35,344 bases of DNA from an uncultured Asticcacaulis sp. (GCA_936940865.1 CAKZJB010000174.1:1-35344), one strand, 5' to 3'; positions 15,865 to 25,870 are shown, counted from the stretch's first letter. Translations and numbers: made by a program. Notes: generated by a model not told the origin, from the sequence alone.

Positions 15865-16404
15865 CGGGGGCGCCTTTGCCTTCGCGGGTGGGCGCTTTCC
15901 GGCCAGCCGGCCGTCGAGCCATTGACCGAACAGGGCGCTGAAGGTTGTCACGATCAGCCCGCCGGCCAGCAGGGCGCCCGCCAGGATAATGGTCTGCAGG
16001 TCGGCCAGTTCGCGCAGCCGCACCATAAGGATGATGGCGCTGACGACCAGGGCCAGCAGCGCCTTCAAGACATAGCCCCGGTGGCTGGTCAGGCAGGCGA
16101 AGATCGACGTGAAAAGGTAGAAGCTCCAGAAATAGAACTGGATGCCGACCAGATAGGCGGCGGCTTCGAACAGCTTCAGGCCGTACAGGCTGAGCGACCC
16201 GCCCATGAAGGCCCGTGCCATGTAGACGGCTTCGTCGAGCGACGAGGCAAGCTGGCTGTTCATGCCGGCGCCGAAGGCGTCGAGACTGCGGAAACTGTCG
16301 GGATCGGTCGGCAAAACGAATTTCACGGCGACCAGCAGAAGCGACAGGCCCAGCCATTCGACCAGCTTTTCGACAATCCACGCCAGGAACCGCCGGAACG
16401 TCAT
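15826..16404 (-). CDS. Hypothetical integral membrane protein (192 aa)
   Basis: I do not recognise the family. Hydrophobic stretches lie near residues 15-31 ([17 protein letters not shown]), 80-105 ([20 protein letters not shown]), 112-128 ([17 protein letters not shown]) and 135-155 ([20 protein letters not shown]), giving about four membrane spans. The tail is basic and proline-rich. ATG 16404 is seven bases after the stop of the DUF1287 gene, with GAGGG as ribosome site, so the two form an operon. Its 3' end overlaps the convergent adenine deaminase gene by 39 bp, so the last 12 residues are encoded within that gene's antisense strand. Confidence 0.75.
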   Translation of the reverse strand: MTFRRFLAWIVEKLVEWLGLSLLLVAVKFVLPTDPDSFRSLDAFGAGMNSQLASSLDEAVYMARAFMGGSLSLYGLKLFEAAAYLVGIQFYFWSFYLFTSIFACLTSHRGYVLKALLALVVSAIILMVRLRELADLQTIILAGALLAGGLIVTTFSALFGQWLDGRLAGKRPPAKAKAPPSPRGRVRLDFSQ

Positions 16405-16411
16405 TCAGCCC

Positions 16412-17011
16412 TCAAACCCTGTAACGATAGTGGCCCAGCAGCGGATAGCGCCGCAGGTCGTCATCCTGACGCGTACCGAAGCCACAGTTCTGAATAACCA
16501 TCAGACGCCCCGAAATGGGCGAAATCACGTCGCTGACGACCGCGATATGCGTACCGCCGCCTGGACGGTTGGTGATCAGGTCGCCCGGCTGATAGTCTTT
16601 TGGATTCTGGCTCATCGGCAGCACCTTGCCGAAGCGCGAGAAGAAGACCATCAGGTTGGGCACGCGGCGATGGTCGATATTGGAATCGGGCGCCTTCAGG
16701 CCCCAGCGCCTGGGATACAGGTCGAAATTCGCCGCCATGTCTTCGTGCACGAGTGTCTGCAGGTCGATGCCGATGGCGCGATAGGCGCGGATGACGACGT
16801 CGGCGCAGACGCCACGCGACAGGGGCACGTCGCCGTTGGGATAGCCGATCTTCATGTACCTGCGGTCGTATTGGACGAACGATTCGGTCTGGCGATGCGC
16901 CGCTTCGAGAAACGATTTCGTCAGGCCCGCGGTCGCAACGACCTCGTCCTTTTTGATACAACCGGTCAGGCCCAAAGCCGGCAAGGCAGCCAGGAAAAGG
17001 CGGCGGTTCAT
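16412..17011 (-). CDS. DUF1287 family lipoprotein (199 aa)
   Basis: The product starts with a lipoprotein signal: MNRRLFLAALPALGLTGC with lipobox Cys18, so it is membrane-anchored facing the periplasm; the RR pair may allow Tat export. The body is DUF1287 (YijF-like): YMKIGYPNGDVPLSRGVCAD, VHEDM, WGLKAPDSNIDHRRVPNLMV, DYQPGDLI and GGTHIAVVSD. Conserved Cys69, His155 and the later QNCG recall the Cys-His arrangement of NlpC/P60-type hydrolases, suggesting a cell-wall amidase or related role, but this is inference. Upstream of, and in an operon with, a membrane protein. GGGG lies just 5' of ATG 17011. Confidence 0.88.
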   Translation of the reverse strand: MNRRLFLAALPALGLTGCIKKDEVVATAGLTKSFLEAAHRQTESFVQYDRRYMKIGYPNGDVPLSRGVCADVVIRAYRAIGIDLQTLVHEDMAANFDLYPRRWGLKAPDSNIDHRRVPNLMVFFSRFGKVLPMSQNPKDYQPGDLITNRPGGGTHIAVVSDVISPISGRLMVIQNCGFGTRQDDDLRRYPLLGHYRYRV

Positions 17012-17084
17012 CGCGATCCCCCTGAAGATCGTTTTCCACGACCTATCACATCACGACGGCGCCGTATCGACACATTAGAGTGAA

Positions 17085-17109
17085 AAAGCCGCGGGAGCCC
17101 CGCGGCTTT
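17085..17109 (-). terminator. Intrinsic terminator of entericidin gene 1
   Basis: AAAGCCGCGGG and CCCGCGGCTTT pair over 11 bp with a 3-base loop. On the minus strand the stem is followed by a run of T, directly downstream of the small lipoprotein gene. Confidence 0.85.
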
Positions 17110-17115
17110 CTGCAT

Positions 17116-17241
17116 TTACTTTGTGGAACGCTCCATGCCCTTGCCGACGGCCGTGATGTCCTGGCCGACACCTTGAATGGTGTGGCAGGCGGCCAGCAGG
17201 GGCAGAAGGGCGATCATCGACAGGACGGCAATACGTTTCAT
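17116..17241 (-). CDS. Entericidin-family small lipoprotein 1 (41 aa)
   Basis: An entericidin A/B-like protein: MKRIAVLSMIALLPLLAACH is a lipoprotein signal with lipobox LLAAC (Cys19), followed by a short mature peptide, HTIQGVGQDITAVGKGMERS, matching the family's NTxxGxGxDIxxxGxxIE pattern. Mature entericidins are small membrane lipopeptides linked to stress and, in E. coli, to programmed lysis; in alphaproteobacteria their role is unclear. ATG 17241 has GAGGAG upstream. A strong terminator follows. A second, similar gene lies upstream on the same strand. Confidence 0.9.
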   Translation of the reverse strand: MKRIAVLSMIALLPLLAACHTIQGVGQDITAVGKGMERSTK

Positions 17242-17311
17242 GAAGGTCACTCCTCTCACTGAGAGACAGTCATAAACACGCTTTTGGCCGTTTGCCAAGA
17301 TCGCCCCCAAA

Positions 17312-17334
17312 CCGCCTCAGTTAGTGCGAGGCGG
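17312..17334 (-). terminator. Hairpin overlapping the stop of entericidin gene 2
   Basis: CCGCCTC pairs with GAGGCGG around a 9-base loop that contains the stop codon. On the minus strand only TTT follows before a G-run, so it is at best a weak terminator or attenuator. Confidence 0.4.
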
Positions 17335-17449
17335 CATCCGTAACGCCATGGCCCACTGCGCTGATATCCTTGCCGGCGCCCTGGACGGTGTGGCAGGCCG
17401 AAATGGCCGGCAGGAGGGCGATGAGCGAAACAATGACAAGGCGTTTCAT
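17321..17449 (-). CDS. Entericidin-family small lipoprotein 2 (42 aa)
   Basis: A second entericidin-like gene. ATG 17449 has AAGGA upstream; the product begins MKRLVIVSLIALLPAISACH, with lipobox ISAC (Cys19). The mature part reads HTVQGAGKDISAVGHGVTDA, clearly paralogous to the neighbour 79 bp downstream (HTxQGxGxDIxAVGxG shared). The last residues differ: acidic/alanine-rich here, ERSTK in the other. A GC hairpin at its stop codon could end transcription partially, leaving the downstream paralog as its own unit or a read-through product. Tandem duplication is likely. Confidence 0.88.
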   Translation of the reverse strand: MKRLVIVSLIALLPAISACHTVQGAGKDISAVGHGVTDAASH

Positions 17450-17682
17450 GGCTTGATCCTTTTAAGCGCAATCCGAAACGTGTGACGCACTTTTCGGGCA
17501 CATTGCGCGACAAAACAAAGATCCAGAGCGCCGAGTTGGCCGGGCCAAATGCACGGCGCTCCGGTGTCGGTGACGAGGCCATGGTGCCGTCGGTTGCGTA
17601 GAAATACGATGAGGTTCAATTACGTTCGCGTTAAAAGCGCGAAAGCGGTTACATTTACCCTCCGACGCATTATGACGGCGCC

Positions 17683-18873
17683 ATGACCACATCTTCTTGT
17701 ACGTCAGTCGCCGTCATCGGCGCGGGTCCGGCCGGCCTGACGGCCGCCGAACACCTGGCGGCGGCCGGGGCGCGCGTCGACCTCTATGACCGCATGCCGT
17801 CGGTGGCGCGGAAGTTCCTGATGGCGGGACGCGGCGGACTGAACCTCACCCATTCCGAGCCGTTCGAACGCTTCGTGGCGCGTTATGGCAAGCGCGCCGC
17901 CCAGGTGCGGCCGGCACTCGAAGCCTTTCCGCCCGAAGCGTTGCGGCAATGGGCCGACGGGCTGGGCGCCGAAACCTTCGTCGGCTCCAGTGGCCGGGTC
18001 TTCCCAAAGGCGATGAAAGCTTCGCCGTTGCTGCGCGCCTGGCTTAAGCGCCTCGAAGGTTTGGGCGTGCGCATCCATCTGCGCCACGACTGGACGGGGT
18101 GGACGGACAATGCCCTTGCCTTTGAGACGCCTGACGGGCCGATCGAAGCCCGGCCCGACGTGACCATCCTGGCGCTTGGGGGCGCCAGTTGGCCCAGGCT
18201 CGGCAGCACAGGAGGCTGGGCGGATCTCCTGGCCGGCCGCGGTGTCGAGATCGCGCCTTTGCGTCCTGCCAATGCCGGCTTCCAGGTCGACTGGAGCCCG
18301 CATTTCGTCGAGCGCTTCGCTGGACAGCCACTGAAGACGATTGCCCTTACCTTTGGCGGACGTACCGTGCGCGGCGAAATCATGCTGACGCGCTACGGCG
18401 TCGAAGGCGGCGCCATCTATGCCCTCTCTTCGGCTTTGCGCGACGCCATCGCCCGCGACGGCCACGCCGACCTTGGCGTCGACCTCAAGCCCGACATGAC
18501 GGCCGGACAGTTGGCGTCGAAACTCGGCCGCGCCTCGGCCAAGGATTCGCTCAGCAATCGCCTGAGAAAGGCGCTCGGCCTGCCGCCGCCCGCCATCGGC
18601 CTGGTTCACGAAACGCACGCGACCGACGTAAAGGCCGTGACAATCCGCCTTGCAGCCATGCAGGGCCTCGATCGCGCCATCTCCTCGGCGGGCGGCATCC
18701 GCTTCGAAGCCCTGGCCGACGGCTTCGAGCTCAAGGCCCTGCCAGGCGTTTTCGCTGTCGGCGAAATGCTCGACTGGGAGGCGCCCACCGGCGGCTATCT
18801 CCTCCAGGCGTGCTTCGCCACGGCGGTCGGTGCGGCTGACTTTATTGTGCGCGAGAGAATGTCCAGAGCTTAA
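17683..18873 (+). CDS. TIGR03862-type FAD-dependent oxidoreductase (BaiN/HI0933-like, 396 aa)
   Basis: A flavoprotein with an N-terminal FAD-binding Rossmann motif, VAVIGAGPAGLTAAEHLA (residues 9-26), then VARKFLMAGRGGLNLTHS, a signature of the HI0933/BaiN family. GRVFPKAMKASPLLRAWLKR, ILALGGASWPRLGSTG and the C-terminal GVFAVGEMLDWEAPTGGYLL complete the family pattern; the ending binds the flavin. It is cytosolic; the substrate is unknown, and related proteins reduce bile-acid-like or other enones. ATG 17683 has no strong ribosome site. It is followed after 70 bp by putA on the same strand, possibly co-transcribed. Confidence 0.9.
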   Translation: MTTSSCTSVAVIGAGPAGLTAAEHLAAAGARVDLYDRMPSVARKFLMAGRGGLNLTHSEPFERFVARYGKRAAQVRPALEAFPPEALRQWADGLGAETFVGSSGRVFPKAMKASPLLRAWLKRLEGLGVRIHLRHDWTGWTDNALAFETPDGPIEARPDVTILALGGASWPRLGSTGGWADLLAGRGVEIAPLRPANAGFQVDWSPHFVERFAGQPLKTIALTFGGRTVRGEIMLTRYGVEGGAIYALSSALRDAIARDGHADLGVDLKPDMTAGQLASKLGRASAKDSLSNRLRKALGLPPPAIGLVHETHATDVKAVTIRLAAMQGLDRAISSAGGIRFEALADGFELKALPGVFAVGEMLDWEAPTGGYLLQACFATAVGAADFIVRERMSRA

Positions 18874-18943
18874 GAAAACCGCCTATCTTTTGCGCGGCAT
18901 TGGTCGTATCCATGGCAACAAGCTATACAAAACGGTGAATCCA

Positions 18944-21900
18944 ATGCCAGACACCAGCCCCGCCCCCTCCGCCCTTTTCAGCTTCGACTGGGACAGCCTC
19001 GACAGCGAGAAGTACCTGCCCGACGCCGAGATCTGTGCGCGATTGCTGCGCGACAATCCCCTGGATGACCAGACGCGCGCCGTCGTCCGCGCCGAGGCCG
19101 AAGCGCTGGTCCGCGCCACGCGCAAGGCCGCGCAGCGCCAGGGCGTCGTCGAAAGCTTCCTCAAGGAATTTTCGCTGGGAACGCGCGAGGGCCTGGCCCT
19201 GATGTGCCTGGCCGAGGCCCTGCTGCGCACGCCGGACGAAGCGACACGCGACCAGCTGATCGCCGAAAAGATCGCGCCGGCCGACTGGGCGTCGCACCTC
19301 GGCCATTCCGACAACTGGTTCGTCAACGCCTCGACCTGGGGCCTGATGCTGACCGGCCGCATCATCGACGTCGAGGACACCGCCAAAAAGGACCTGAAAG
19401 GTTACCTCCATGGCCTGACACAGCGGGTCGGCGAGCCCGTCATCCGCGCCGCCGTCGCACAAGCCATCCGCATCATGGGCGAACAGTTCGTGCTGGGCCG
19501 CACCATCGAGGACGCGCTGAAGCGCGCCAAAAAGGAAGGCTATCTGTGTTCGTTCGACATGCTGGGCGAAGGCGCGCGCACCGAGGCCGACGCCGAACGG
19601 TATACGCAAGCCTATGCCGGCGCCATCGCCGCCCTGGCCAAGGCCACGACCGGCGGCCCCGAAGCCGATCACGGCATTTCGGTGAAGCTGTCGGCGCTCT
19701 ATTCGCGCTATGAAGCCGTGCGGACGGACGACGTTTTCGACCATCTTTATCCGCGCCTCAAGCGTCTGGCCATCCAGGCGGCGAAGGCCAATATCAATTT
19801 CACCCTCGACGCCGAAGAGACCGACCGCCTGGCGCTGAGCCTGAAGGTCCTCGACCGCCTGTGCCGCGAACCCGAGCTCGGCGACTGGAAAGGCCTAGGC
19901 CTTGCGGTCCAGGCTTATCAGAAGCGCTGTCCGTCGGTCATTGCGGCTCTCAAGACCCTGGCGCAAAAGACCGGCCGCCGCCTGATGGTCCGCCTGGTCA
20001 AGGGCGCCTACTGGGATACCGAAATCAAGCGCGCCCAGGTCATGGGTCGCGACGACTACCCGGTGCACACGACCAAGGCCGCGACCGACCTCAGCTATCT
20101 GGTCTGCGCCCAGGCCCTGATCGACGCCGCGCCCCATATCTATGCCCAGTTCGCCACCCACAACGCCCACAGCCTGGCGGCCGTCCGCCGCATGGCCAAG
20201 GCCCGTGGCGTGGTGGTTGAATTCCAGCGGCTGCATGGCATGGGCGAGCAGCTCTATGCGCAAGCTTCCGAACAATTCGAAGCGTTTCCCTTACGCGCCT
20301 ATGCGCCGGTCGGCGGTCACGAAGACCTTTTGCCCTATCTTGTCAGGCGCTTGCTGGAAAACGGCGCCAATTCCAGCTTCGTCAACGCCTTGCTCGACGA
20401 GGCCATCGATCCGAAGGACGTCATTTCCGATCCCGTGGAAAAGGTCCGCGCCCATCCCTTCCGTCACGCCCGCCTTCCGCTGCCGCGCGACCTGTATGCC
20501 GACCGTCTCAACAGCCTTGGGCCGGACGTCAGCATTGCCGCCGTGCGTGAACGGCTGACGCGCGCAATCGTCAAGCTCGACGCCGAGCCGAAGGAGGCCA
20601 ACGCGCTGATCGGCGCCAAACCGCATTCGACCTACGCCGCCCACGTCTACGCCCCGGCCGCGCTCAATCGCATCGTCGGCGAGGTCCACGACGCCGATCC
20701 GGTCATGATAACCGAGGCTTTTGAGCGCGCCGACGCGGCGCAACCCGCCTGGAACCGGCTGGGGGGCGACGGGCGCGCCCGCATCCTGGAAGCCATGGCC
20801 GACGCGCTTGAAGACAAGCACGACTCCCTCTGCGCCGTGCTGGTGCGCGAAGCCGGCAAGTCGTGGCTCGACGCCATCGCCGAGGTCCGCGAAGCCGCCG
20901 ACTTCTGCCGCTACTACGCCAGGCTGGCGCGCGAACAGTTCAGCGGCCCCGTGACACTCACCGGCCCTGTGGGCGAGCGCAATGCGCACAGCCTGCACGG
21001 CCGCGGCGTCTTCGTCTGCATCAGCCCGTGGAACTTCCCGCTGGCGATCTTCACCGGCCAGATCGTCGCCGCGCTCGCCGCCGGCAATGCCGTTCTGGCC
21101 AAGCCGGCCGAACAGACGCCGCTGATCGCACAAAAAGCCGTCAAGATCTTCTATGGCGCCGGCCTCCACCCCGACCTTCTGGCCCTGTTGCCCGGCGACG
21201 GCGCCAGGATCGGCGCGGCCCTGGTGGCGCATCCCGGCATTGCCGGCGTTGCCTTTACCGGCGGCACGGATACCGCCCGCGCCATCAACCGCACGCTGGC
21301 GGAAAAGGACGGCCCCATCGTTCCGTTCATCGCAGAGACGGGCGGGCTGAACGGCATGTTCGTCGATACGACAGCGCTCAAGGAGCAGGTGGTCGACGAC
21401 GTCATCACCTCCGCCTTCGGATCGGCCGGGCAGCGCTGCAGCGCTCTGCGCCTGCTGTTCGTACCGAAGGAACTGGCCGACTCCTACATCGAAACCCTGA
21501 AAGGGGCGATGGACGGCTTACGGATCGGCGATCCGGCGAATTTCGACGTCGATACGGGCCCGGTCATCGACGCCGACGCCCTGTCCCTCCTGAACCGCCA
21601 TCTCAGGACGCTGGAAGACAACGGCCAGGTCCTCCACCGCACGCCGATGCCGGACGGCCTCAACGGCCACTTCTTCGCCCCAACATTAGCCGAAATTTCC
21701 GGTCCCCAGGAACTGGAACGCGAGGTCTTCGGGCCGATCCTGCACATCGTGCGTTACGATTCGCAAAATCCGGAAGCGATGACCAAGGCACTGGCGGAGC
21801 GTGGCTATGGCCTGACGCTGGGCGTGCATTCGCGCCTCGAAGCCTTTGCCGACGCCATCATGCAGGCGGTGCCGGCAGGCAATGTCTATGTCAACCGCAC

Positions 21901-22066
21901 GGTGACCGGCGCGGTCGTCGGCGTCCAGCCCTTCGGCGGCGAAGGCCTGTCGGGCACGGGCCCCAAGGCCGGCGGCCCGCTGGCCCTGACGCGCTTCGCG
22001 TCGGAACGCGCCCTGTCGGTCAATATCACGGCCCAGGGCGGCGACCCGGCCCTGCTCAATCTCTAA
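18944..22066 (+). CDS. putA: Bifunctional proline dehydrogenase / L-glutamate gamma-semialdehyde dehydrogenase PutA (1040 aa)
   Basis: It oxidises proline to glutamate in two steps: FAD-dependent proline dehydrogenase, then NAD-dependent dehydrogenation of pyrroline-5-carboxylate/glutamate semialdehyde. The PRODH barrel occupies about residues 90-440, with [18 protein letters not shown] and [11 protein letters not shown]. The aldehyde dehydrogenase part spans about 520-1030, with [13 protein letters not shown], Glu798 in IAETGGL, catalytic Cys832 in [23 protein letters not shown] and [18 protein letters not shown]. There is no N-terminal ribbon-helix-helix DNA-binding domain, so it is a non-regulatory type A-like PutA. 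The start ATG 18944 has GGTGA upstream. It acts at the membrane surface, passing electrons to quinone. Confidence 0.97.
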   Translation: MPDTSPAPSALFSFDWDSLDSEKYLPDAEICARLLRDNPLDDQTRAVVRAEAEALVRATRKAAQRQGVVESFLKEFSLGTREGLALMCLAEALLRTPDEATRDQLIAEKIAPADWASHLGHSDNWFVNASTWGLMLTGRIIDVEDTAKKDLKGYLHGLTQRVGEPVIRAAVAQAIRIMGEQFVLGRTIEDALKRAKKEGYLCSFDMLGEGARTEADAERYTQAYAGAIAALAKATTGGPEADHGISVKLSALYSRYEAVRTDDVFDHLYPRLKRLAIQAAKANINFTLDAEETDRLALSLKVLDRLCREPELGDWKGLGLAVQAYQKRCPSVIAALKTLAQKTGRRLMVRLVKGAYWDTEIKRAQVMGRDDYPVHTTKAATDLSYLVCAQALIDAAPHIYAQFATHNAHSLAAVRRMAKARGVVVEFQRLHGMGEQLYAQASEQFEAFPLRAYAPVGGHEDLLPYLVRRLLENGANSSFVNALLDEAIDPKDVISDPVEKVRAHPFRHARLPLPRDLYADRLNSLGPDVSIAAVRERLTRAIVKLDAEPKEANALIGAKPHSTYAAHVYAPAALNRIVGEVHDADPVMITEAFERADAAQPAWNRLGGDGRARILEAMADALEDKHDSLCAVLVREAGKSWLDAIAEVREAADFCRYYARLAREQFSGPVTLTGPVGERNAHSLHGRGVFVCISPWNFPLAIFTGQIVAALAAGNAVLAKPAEQTPLIAQKAVKIFYGAGLHPDLLALLPGDGARIGAALVAHPGIAGVAFTGGTDTARAINRTLAEKDGPIVPFIAETGGLNGMFVDTTALKEQVVDDVITSAFGSAGQRCSALRLLFVPKELADSYIETLKGAMDGLRIGDPANFDVDTGPVIDADALSLLNRHLRTLEDNGQVLHRTPMPDGLNGHFFAPTLAEISGPQELEREVFGPILHIVRYDSQNPEAMTKALAERGYGLTLGVHSRLEAFADAIMQAVPAGNVYVNRTVTGAVVGVQPFGGEGLSGTGPKAGGPLALTRFASERALSVNITAQGGDPALLNL

Positions 22067-22566
22067 AAGGCCGCGGCGTGCCTGGCCGACTCGACCCGTT
22101 CGGCCAGGGTGTCGCAAACCTTGTTGAAGATATCCGGACTGGGCAGCATGCCCTGGCCGATGCTGGCGCTGCCACCTGCATATTTGATCATAAGCATCCG
22201 CGTGCTTTTGACCTTGAGGATGTTCATCGCGACGATGTCGGCATAACGGATCGTAACGATTCTGTTCCCCAAGCCCCATTTCGGGAAGCGTATCGTTGTG
22301 TCGTCCATTACCAAGGAATGCGTGCTGGTCATGCCTTTGACCACAGCTAAAAGCCCGACGACGGTCATTGCCACCGCCGCTATGAAAATGCCCCAAAGAA
22401 AGACGGTCGCCAGCCCGACATCCAGCCTTATCAGGCCGTCGACAACAAGACCGCGGTCGTTTGTCGTCGCCATTTGGTAACCCCAGACACCGCAAGCACC
22501 GAACAAGAGCACCCCGAAGGCCATGGTCGTAATCTTGGGTTTATAAGCGTATTTCGGCGTTTCCAT
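22063..22566 (-). CDS. Hypothetical membrane protein, PH-like domain possible (167 aa)
   Basis: Two membrane segments (TTMAFGVLLFGACGVWGY and VFLWGIFIAAVAMTVVGLLA) lie near residues 14-31 and 54-74. They are followed by a soluble strand-rich part: MDDTTIRFPKWGLGNRIVTI, RYADIVAMNILKVKSTRMLM and IKYAGGSASIG, then a C-terminal helix. Two N-terminal spans plus a beta-rich domain with a DIVxM-type turn resemble bacterial PH-like (YdbS/DUF304-type) membrane proteins; I cannot assign a family firmly. ATG 22566 has AGGGGG upstream. The stop codon overlaps the putA stop, so the genes are convergent and tail-to-tail. Confidence 0.75.
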   Translation of the reverse strand: METPKYAYKPKITTMAFGVLLFGACGVWGYQMATTNDRGLVVDGLIRLDVGLATVFLWGIFIAAVAMTVVGLLAVVKGMTSTHSLVMDDTTIRFPKWGLGNRIVTIRYADIVAMNILKVKSTRMLMIKYAGGSASIGQGMLPSPDIFNKVCDTLAERVESARHAAAF

Positions 22567-22846
22567 TGATAAGCCCCCTGTCAGTCCTGCAATGTAACCG
22601 GCGGTCCGGCGCTTGTCGATAACACGCCTGTCACAACAAAGTGGCACGGCGAGATTAGGCGTGCTTATGCCTGCCGCCACGATTTCTGATATGACAGTCG
22701 CGGATTCCTGCGGTAAAGATCATACTACACCGGTTTAGTTGGCTTTCGTGTTTTGAAAGCGGCCCGGATGCCGATCGCGAGGGCACACGCCCAGGATCAG
22801 ACGAGACAGTACCAACTCATCGCCTTTTCCACGCGCCAGGCTTTTT
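22567..22846. other. Divergent promoter gap between a membrane-protein gene and cysT
   Basis: This 280-bp region holds the minus-strand promoter of the preceding gene and the plus-strand promoter of cysTWA. A loosely symmetric stretch around 22710-22737, with TAAAG and GGTTTA ends, could be a regulator site, but it does not match the palindrome found before the Rrf2 gene closely. No gene or RNA is recognised. Confidence 0.4.
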
Positions 22847-23737
22847 ATGACCGCATCGTCTCCCCCTGCTCGGGCCCCCGTGCCCACGGGCTTCAAACCG
22901 CCGCGAACGAACCTGCACACGACGCGTGTCCTGCCGGGCTTCAAGTCGTCGCTGTCGCTCACTATCACCTATCTGTCGCTGATCGTCCTGATCCCGCTGG
23001 CCGCGCTGGTGGCGCGCCCGTGGGAACACGGTCTGCAAGGCTTCCTGTTCGTCCTGACCGACTCCCGCGTCATCGCCTCGCTGAAGCTGACCTTCGGCGT
23101 GGCGGCAGCGGCGGCCATCCTCAACCTGTTCGTCGGGCTGGTCGTCGCCTGGGTGCTGACACGCTACAGCTTCCCCGGCCGCCGCCTGCTCGACGCGCTG
23201 GTCGACCTGCCCTTCGCCCTGCCGACCGCCGTTGCCGGCATCGCCCTGTGCACCCTCTACGCGCCCTCGGGCTGGATCGGCGCCCTGCTGGCGCCATTGG
23301 GCATAAAGATCGCCTATACGCCGCTCGGCATCTTGGTGGCGCTGGTCTTCGTCGGCCTGCCCTTCGTCGTACGCAGCGTCCAGCCCGTACTGGCCGAGTT
23401 CGACGCCGAGGTCGAGGAAGCCGCCCAGACGCTCGGCGCCTCGCCGCTGCAAACCGCCGTCCGCGTCATCTTCCCGTCGCTGGCCCCCGCCCTGTTGTCC
23501 GGCTTCTCGCTCGCCCTGGCACGCGCCGTCGGCGAATACGGCTCTGTCATCTTCATCGCCGGCAACATGCCCTACGTTTCCGAAATCACGCCGCTGCTCA
23601 TCGTCATCAAGCTGCAGGAATTCGACTATGCCGGCGCGGCCTCCGTCGCCCTGATCATGCTGGGCCTGTCCTTCCTGGTGCTGATCGGGCTCAACGCCGT
23701 GCAACTGTGGCTTAGCCGCCAGGGAGGCCGCTCATGA
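22847..23737 (+). CDS. cysT: Sulfate/thiosulfate ABC transporter permease CysT (296 aa)
   Basis: The first of two inner-membrane permease subunits of the sulfate importer. Six membrane segments are visible. The binding-protein-dependent transport (EAA) loop reads [21 protein letters not shown] near residue 200, where it docks with the CysA ATPase. [19 protein letters not shown] and [14 protein letters not shown] are characteristic of CysT/CysU. The start ATG 22847 has only a weak AGG site; the first 30 residues are polar and probably cytoplasmic. The stop overlaps the cysW start by four bases (ATGA), so the two subunits are translated together. Confidence 0.95.
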   Translation: MTASSPPARAPVPTGFKPPRTNLHTTRVLPGFKSSLSLTITYLSLIVLIPLAALVARPWEHGLQGFLFVLTDSRVIASLKLTFGVAAAAAILNLFVGLVVAWVLTRYSFPGRRLLDALVDLPFALPTAVAGIALCTLYAPSGWIGALLAPLGIKIAYTPLGILVALVFVGLPFVVRSVQPVLAEFDAEVEEAAQTLGASPLQTAVRVIFPSLAPALLSGFSLALARAVGEYGSVIFIAGNMPYVSEITPLLIVIKLQEFDYAGAASVALIMLGLSFLVLIGLNAVQLWLSRQGGRS

Positions 23738-24579
23738 GGTCCCGCCCCGCAGAAACCCCGAAAACAGTCGCCGGCTTCGGCCTGACGGCATCGGCCATCC
23801 TTTGGATGGACCTGATCATCGTCCTGCCGCTGGCCGTCGTCCTGACCGAAGCGTTCAAGGGCGGTCTTGCCCCCTACCTCGCCGCGCTCGACGATCCCGA
23901 CACGATCGCCGCCATCCAGCTGACCCTGCTGGTCGCCGCCATCTCCGTGCCGCTCAACGCTGTGTTCGGCATCGGCAGCGCCTGGTGCATCACGCGCTTC
24001 GAATTCAAGGGCAAGGGCCTGCTCCTGACCATCCTCGACCTGCCCTTCACCATTTCGCCGGTGATCTGCGGCCTGGTGTGGATACTGCTGTTCGGTACGC
24101 AAGGCTGGTTCGGCGGCTGGCTTCGCGACCACGACGTGAAGATCGTTTTCGCCCTGCCGGGCATGGTGCTGGCGACCGTGCTGGTCACCCTGCCCTTCGT
24201 GGCGCGCGAGCTGATCCCGCTGATGACCGACCAGGGCACCGATGAGGAAGTCGCTGCCGTGACCCTGGGCGCGCGCGGCTGGGACGTCTTCTTCCGGGTC
24301 ACCCTGCCGAACATCAAATGGGCGCTGCTCTACGGCGTGCTGCTGTGCACCGCCCGCGCCATGGGCGAATTCGGCGCCGTCTCGGTCGTGTCGGGCCACA
24401 TCCGCGGCCTGACCAACACCCTGCCGCTGCAGATCGAAATTCTCTACAACCAATACGAAACGATCGCGGCCTTTGCATGCGCCTCGATCCTGACCGGCCT
24501 GGCCATCGTCACCCTCATCCTCAAGACCGTGCTCGAATGGCGATTCGCCGGCGAGCTTGCCGCTCACCGTAGGCACTGA
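23734..24579 (+). CDS. cysW: Sulfate/thiosulfate ABC transporter permease CysW (281 aa)
   Basis: The second inner-membrane permease of the sulfate importer. It has six membrane segments; [20 protein letters not shown] is the conserved segment 3-4 region, the EAA loop is [22 protein letters not shown], and [20 protein letters not shown] is diagnostic of Cys[19 protein letters not shown] near the end is also typical. The start overlaps the cysT stop by four bases. The cysA gene begins seven bases after its stop. Together they form one transport complex with the periplasmic binding protein encoded at the end of the locus. Confidence 0.95.
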   Translation: MRSRPAETPKTVAGFGLTASAILWMDLIIVLPLAVVLTEAFKGGLAPYLAALDDPDTIAAIQLTLLVAAISVPLNAVFGIGSAWCITRFEFKGKGLLLTILDLPFTISPVICGLVWILLFGTQGWFGGWLRDHDVKIVFALPGMVLATVLVTLPFVARELIPLMTDQGTDEEVAAVTLGARGWDVFFRVTLPNIKWALLYGVLLCTARAMGEFGAVSVVSGHIRGLTNTLPLQIEILYNQYETIAAFACASILTGLAIVTLILKTVLEWRFAGELAAHRRH

Positions 24580-24586
24580 ATTTTCC

Positions 24587-25621
24587 ATGTCCCTGATCGT
24601 CAATACCATCACCAAAAGCTTCACCAACTTCGCCGCCTTGCACGAGGTTTCGTTCGAAGCCCGCCCGCGCGAATTCATCGCGCTCCTGGGGCCTTCGGGT
24701 TCCGGCAAGACGACCCTGCTGCGCCTTCTGGCCGGCCTAGATACACCGGATTCGGGATCAATCACCTTCGAAGGTGAGGACTTCCTGCGGCTGAACGCGC
24801 GCGACCGCCGCATCGGCATGGTCTTCCAGTCCTACGCCCTGTTCCGCCACATGACTGTCGCCGACAACATCGCCTTCGGTCTCAATGTCCGCGCGGCGAA
24901 GGAGCGCCCGTCCAAGGCCGAGATCAAGGCCAAGGTCGAAAGCCTGCTGGACCTTGTCCAACTCCAGGACTTTGGAAAGCGCTATCCCAGCCAGTTGTCC
25001 GGCGGCCAGCGCCAGCGCGTGGCGCTGGCCCGGGCGCTCGCTATTTCGCCGCGCCTGCTGCTGCTCGACGAGCCCTTCGGCGCGCTCGATGCCCTGGTGC
25101 GCAAGGACCTGCGCCGCTGGCTGCGCCGCATCCACGACGAGACCGGCGTCACCACCGTCTTCGTCACCCATGACCAGGAAGAGGCGCTCGACCTCGCCGA
25201 CCGCGTCGTCGTGCTGAAGGACGGCGAGATCGAACAGATCGGCGAACCGCTGGAGCTTTATCGCCAGCCCAAGACCGCCTTCGTCTTCGACTTCCTCGGC
25301 CACGCCAACCAGGCGCAGGGCATGCTTTCGGGGGGCAGCGCGCAGTTCGACGGCTTCAGCGTTCCCGCGGTATCAAGCGCCGCCGACGGCCAGATTACGG
25401 CGCGCTTCCGCCCGTTCGAAAGCCATGTGTCCAAGACCGGTCCGGGCTTCCCGGGCAAGGTTCTGTCCATCCTGCCGGCGGGCTCCAACCTGCGTCTGGA
25501 AGTCGGCTTAAGCGACGGCATAGTCTATGAAACGCAACACGCCCACGATTCGGAGGCCGCGACCTTGCGCATAGGTGACGACGTCGTCGTCCTGCCGACG
25601 AAGGTCTACGCCTTCGGTTAG
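24587..25621 (+). CDS. cysA: Sulfate/thiosulfate ABC transporter ATP-binding protein CysA (344 aa)
   Basis: The ATPase that powers sulfate import at the cytosolic face. Walker A GPSGSGKT is at residues 35-42, the Q-loop is in MVFQSYALFRHM, the ABC signature LSGGQRQR is at 137-144, Walker B LLLLDEPFG begins at 157, and the H-loop is VTHDQEEA. The C-terminal third (about 235-344) is a regulatory TOBE-like domain including RPFESHV. The start MSLIVNTITK at 24587 is preferred over an upstream Met because it matches CysA N-termini and follows the cysW stop by seven bases; the ribosome site is weak, suggesting translation coupled to cysW. Confidence 0.96.
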   Translation: MSLIVNTITKSFTNFAALHEVSFEARPREFIALLGPSGSGKTTLLRLLAGLDTPDSGSITFEGEDFLRLNARDRRIGMVFQSYALFRHMTVADNIAFGLNVRAAKERPSKAEIKAKVESLLDLVQLQDFGKRYPSQLSGGQRQRVALARALAISPRLLLLDEPFGALDALVRKDLRRWLRRIHDETGVTTVFVTHDQEEALDLADRVVVLKDGEIEQIGEPLELYRQPKTAFVFDFLGHANQAQGMLSGGSAQFDGFSVPAVSSAADGQITARFRPFESHVSKTGPGFPGKVLSILPAGSNLRLEVGLSDGIVYETQHAHDSEAATLRIGDDVVVLPTKVYAFG

Positions 25622-25652
25622 ACGGATAGGATTCTACGTGGCCGAGACGATG

Positions 25653-25791
25653 CCCCCTTCGTCTGCTTCGCTGTGCTTCGCAGCCACCTTCCCCGTAAAC
25701 GGGGAAGGAACTAAATAACTGAATTCTTTTCTTAATTCCTTCCCCGTTTACGGGGAAGGTGGCACTCGCATAGCGAGTGACGGAAGGGGGA
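25653..25791. repeat. Inverted pair of REP-like palindromic elements
   Basis: Two copies of a roughly 55-base element face each other (25653-25709 and 25736-25791) across a 26-base AT-rich spacer. Each contains the perfect hairpin CCTTCCCCGT/ACGGGGAAGG and, outside it, a variable second hairpin (CACTCGC/GCGAGTG in the right copy), ending in CCCCCTTC or its complement. This is a BIME-like arrangement of the kind mobilised by RAYT transposases. It lies 31 bp after cysA, within the likely 3' untranslated region. Confidence 0.75.
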
Positions 25792-25870
25792 AACCGCTTG
25801 GAGCAACAAGCACTTGTGCTTCCAGTCTTTTCATCCCGCACCACCACTTTGCTTTATCCAGAACATCCAG

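Noticed and set aside
18912-18938. Eight-codon open frame (MATSYTKR) just before putA
   Set aside because: Could be a leader peptide, but it has no ribosome site, no proline codons and no paired attenuator hairpins.
22710-22737. Possible copy of the Rrf2-type palindrome upstream of cysT
   Set aside because: Only the TAAA and GTTTA ends agree; the ATCAA/TTGAT core is missing, so a shared regulator cannot be claimed from this.
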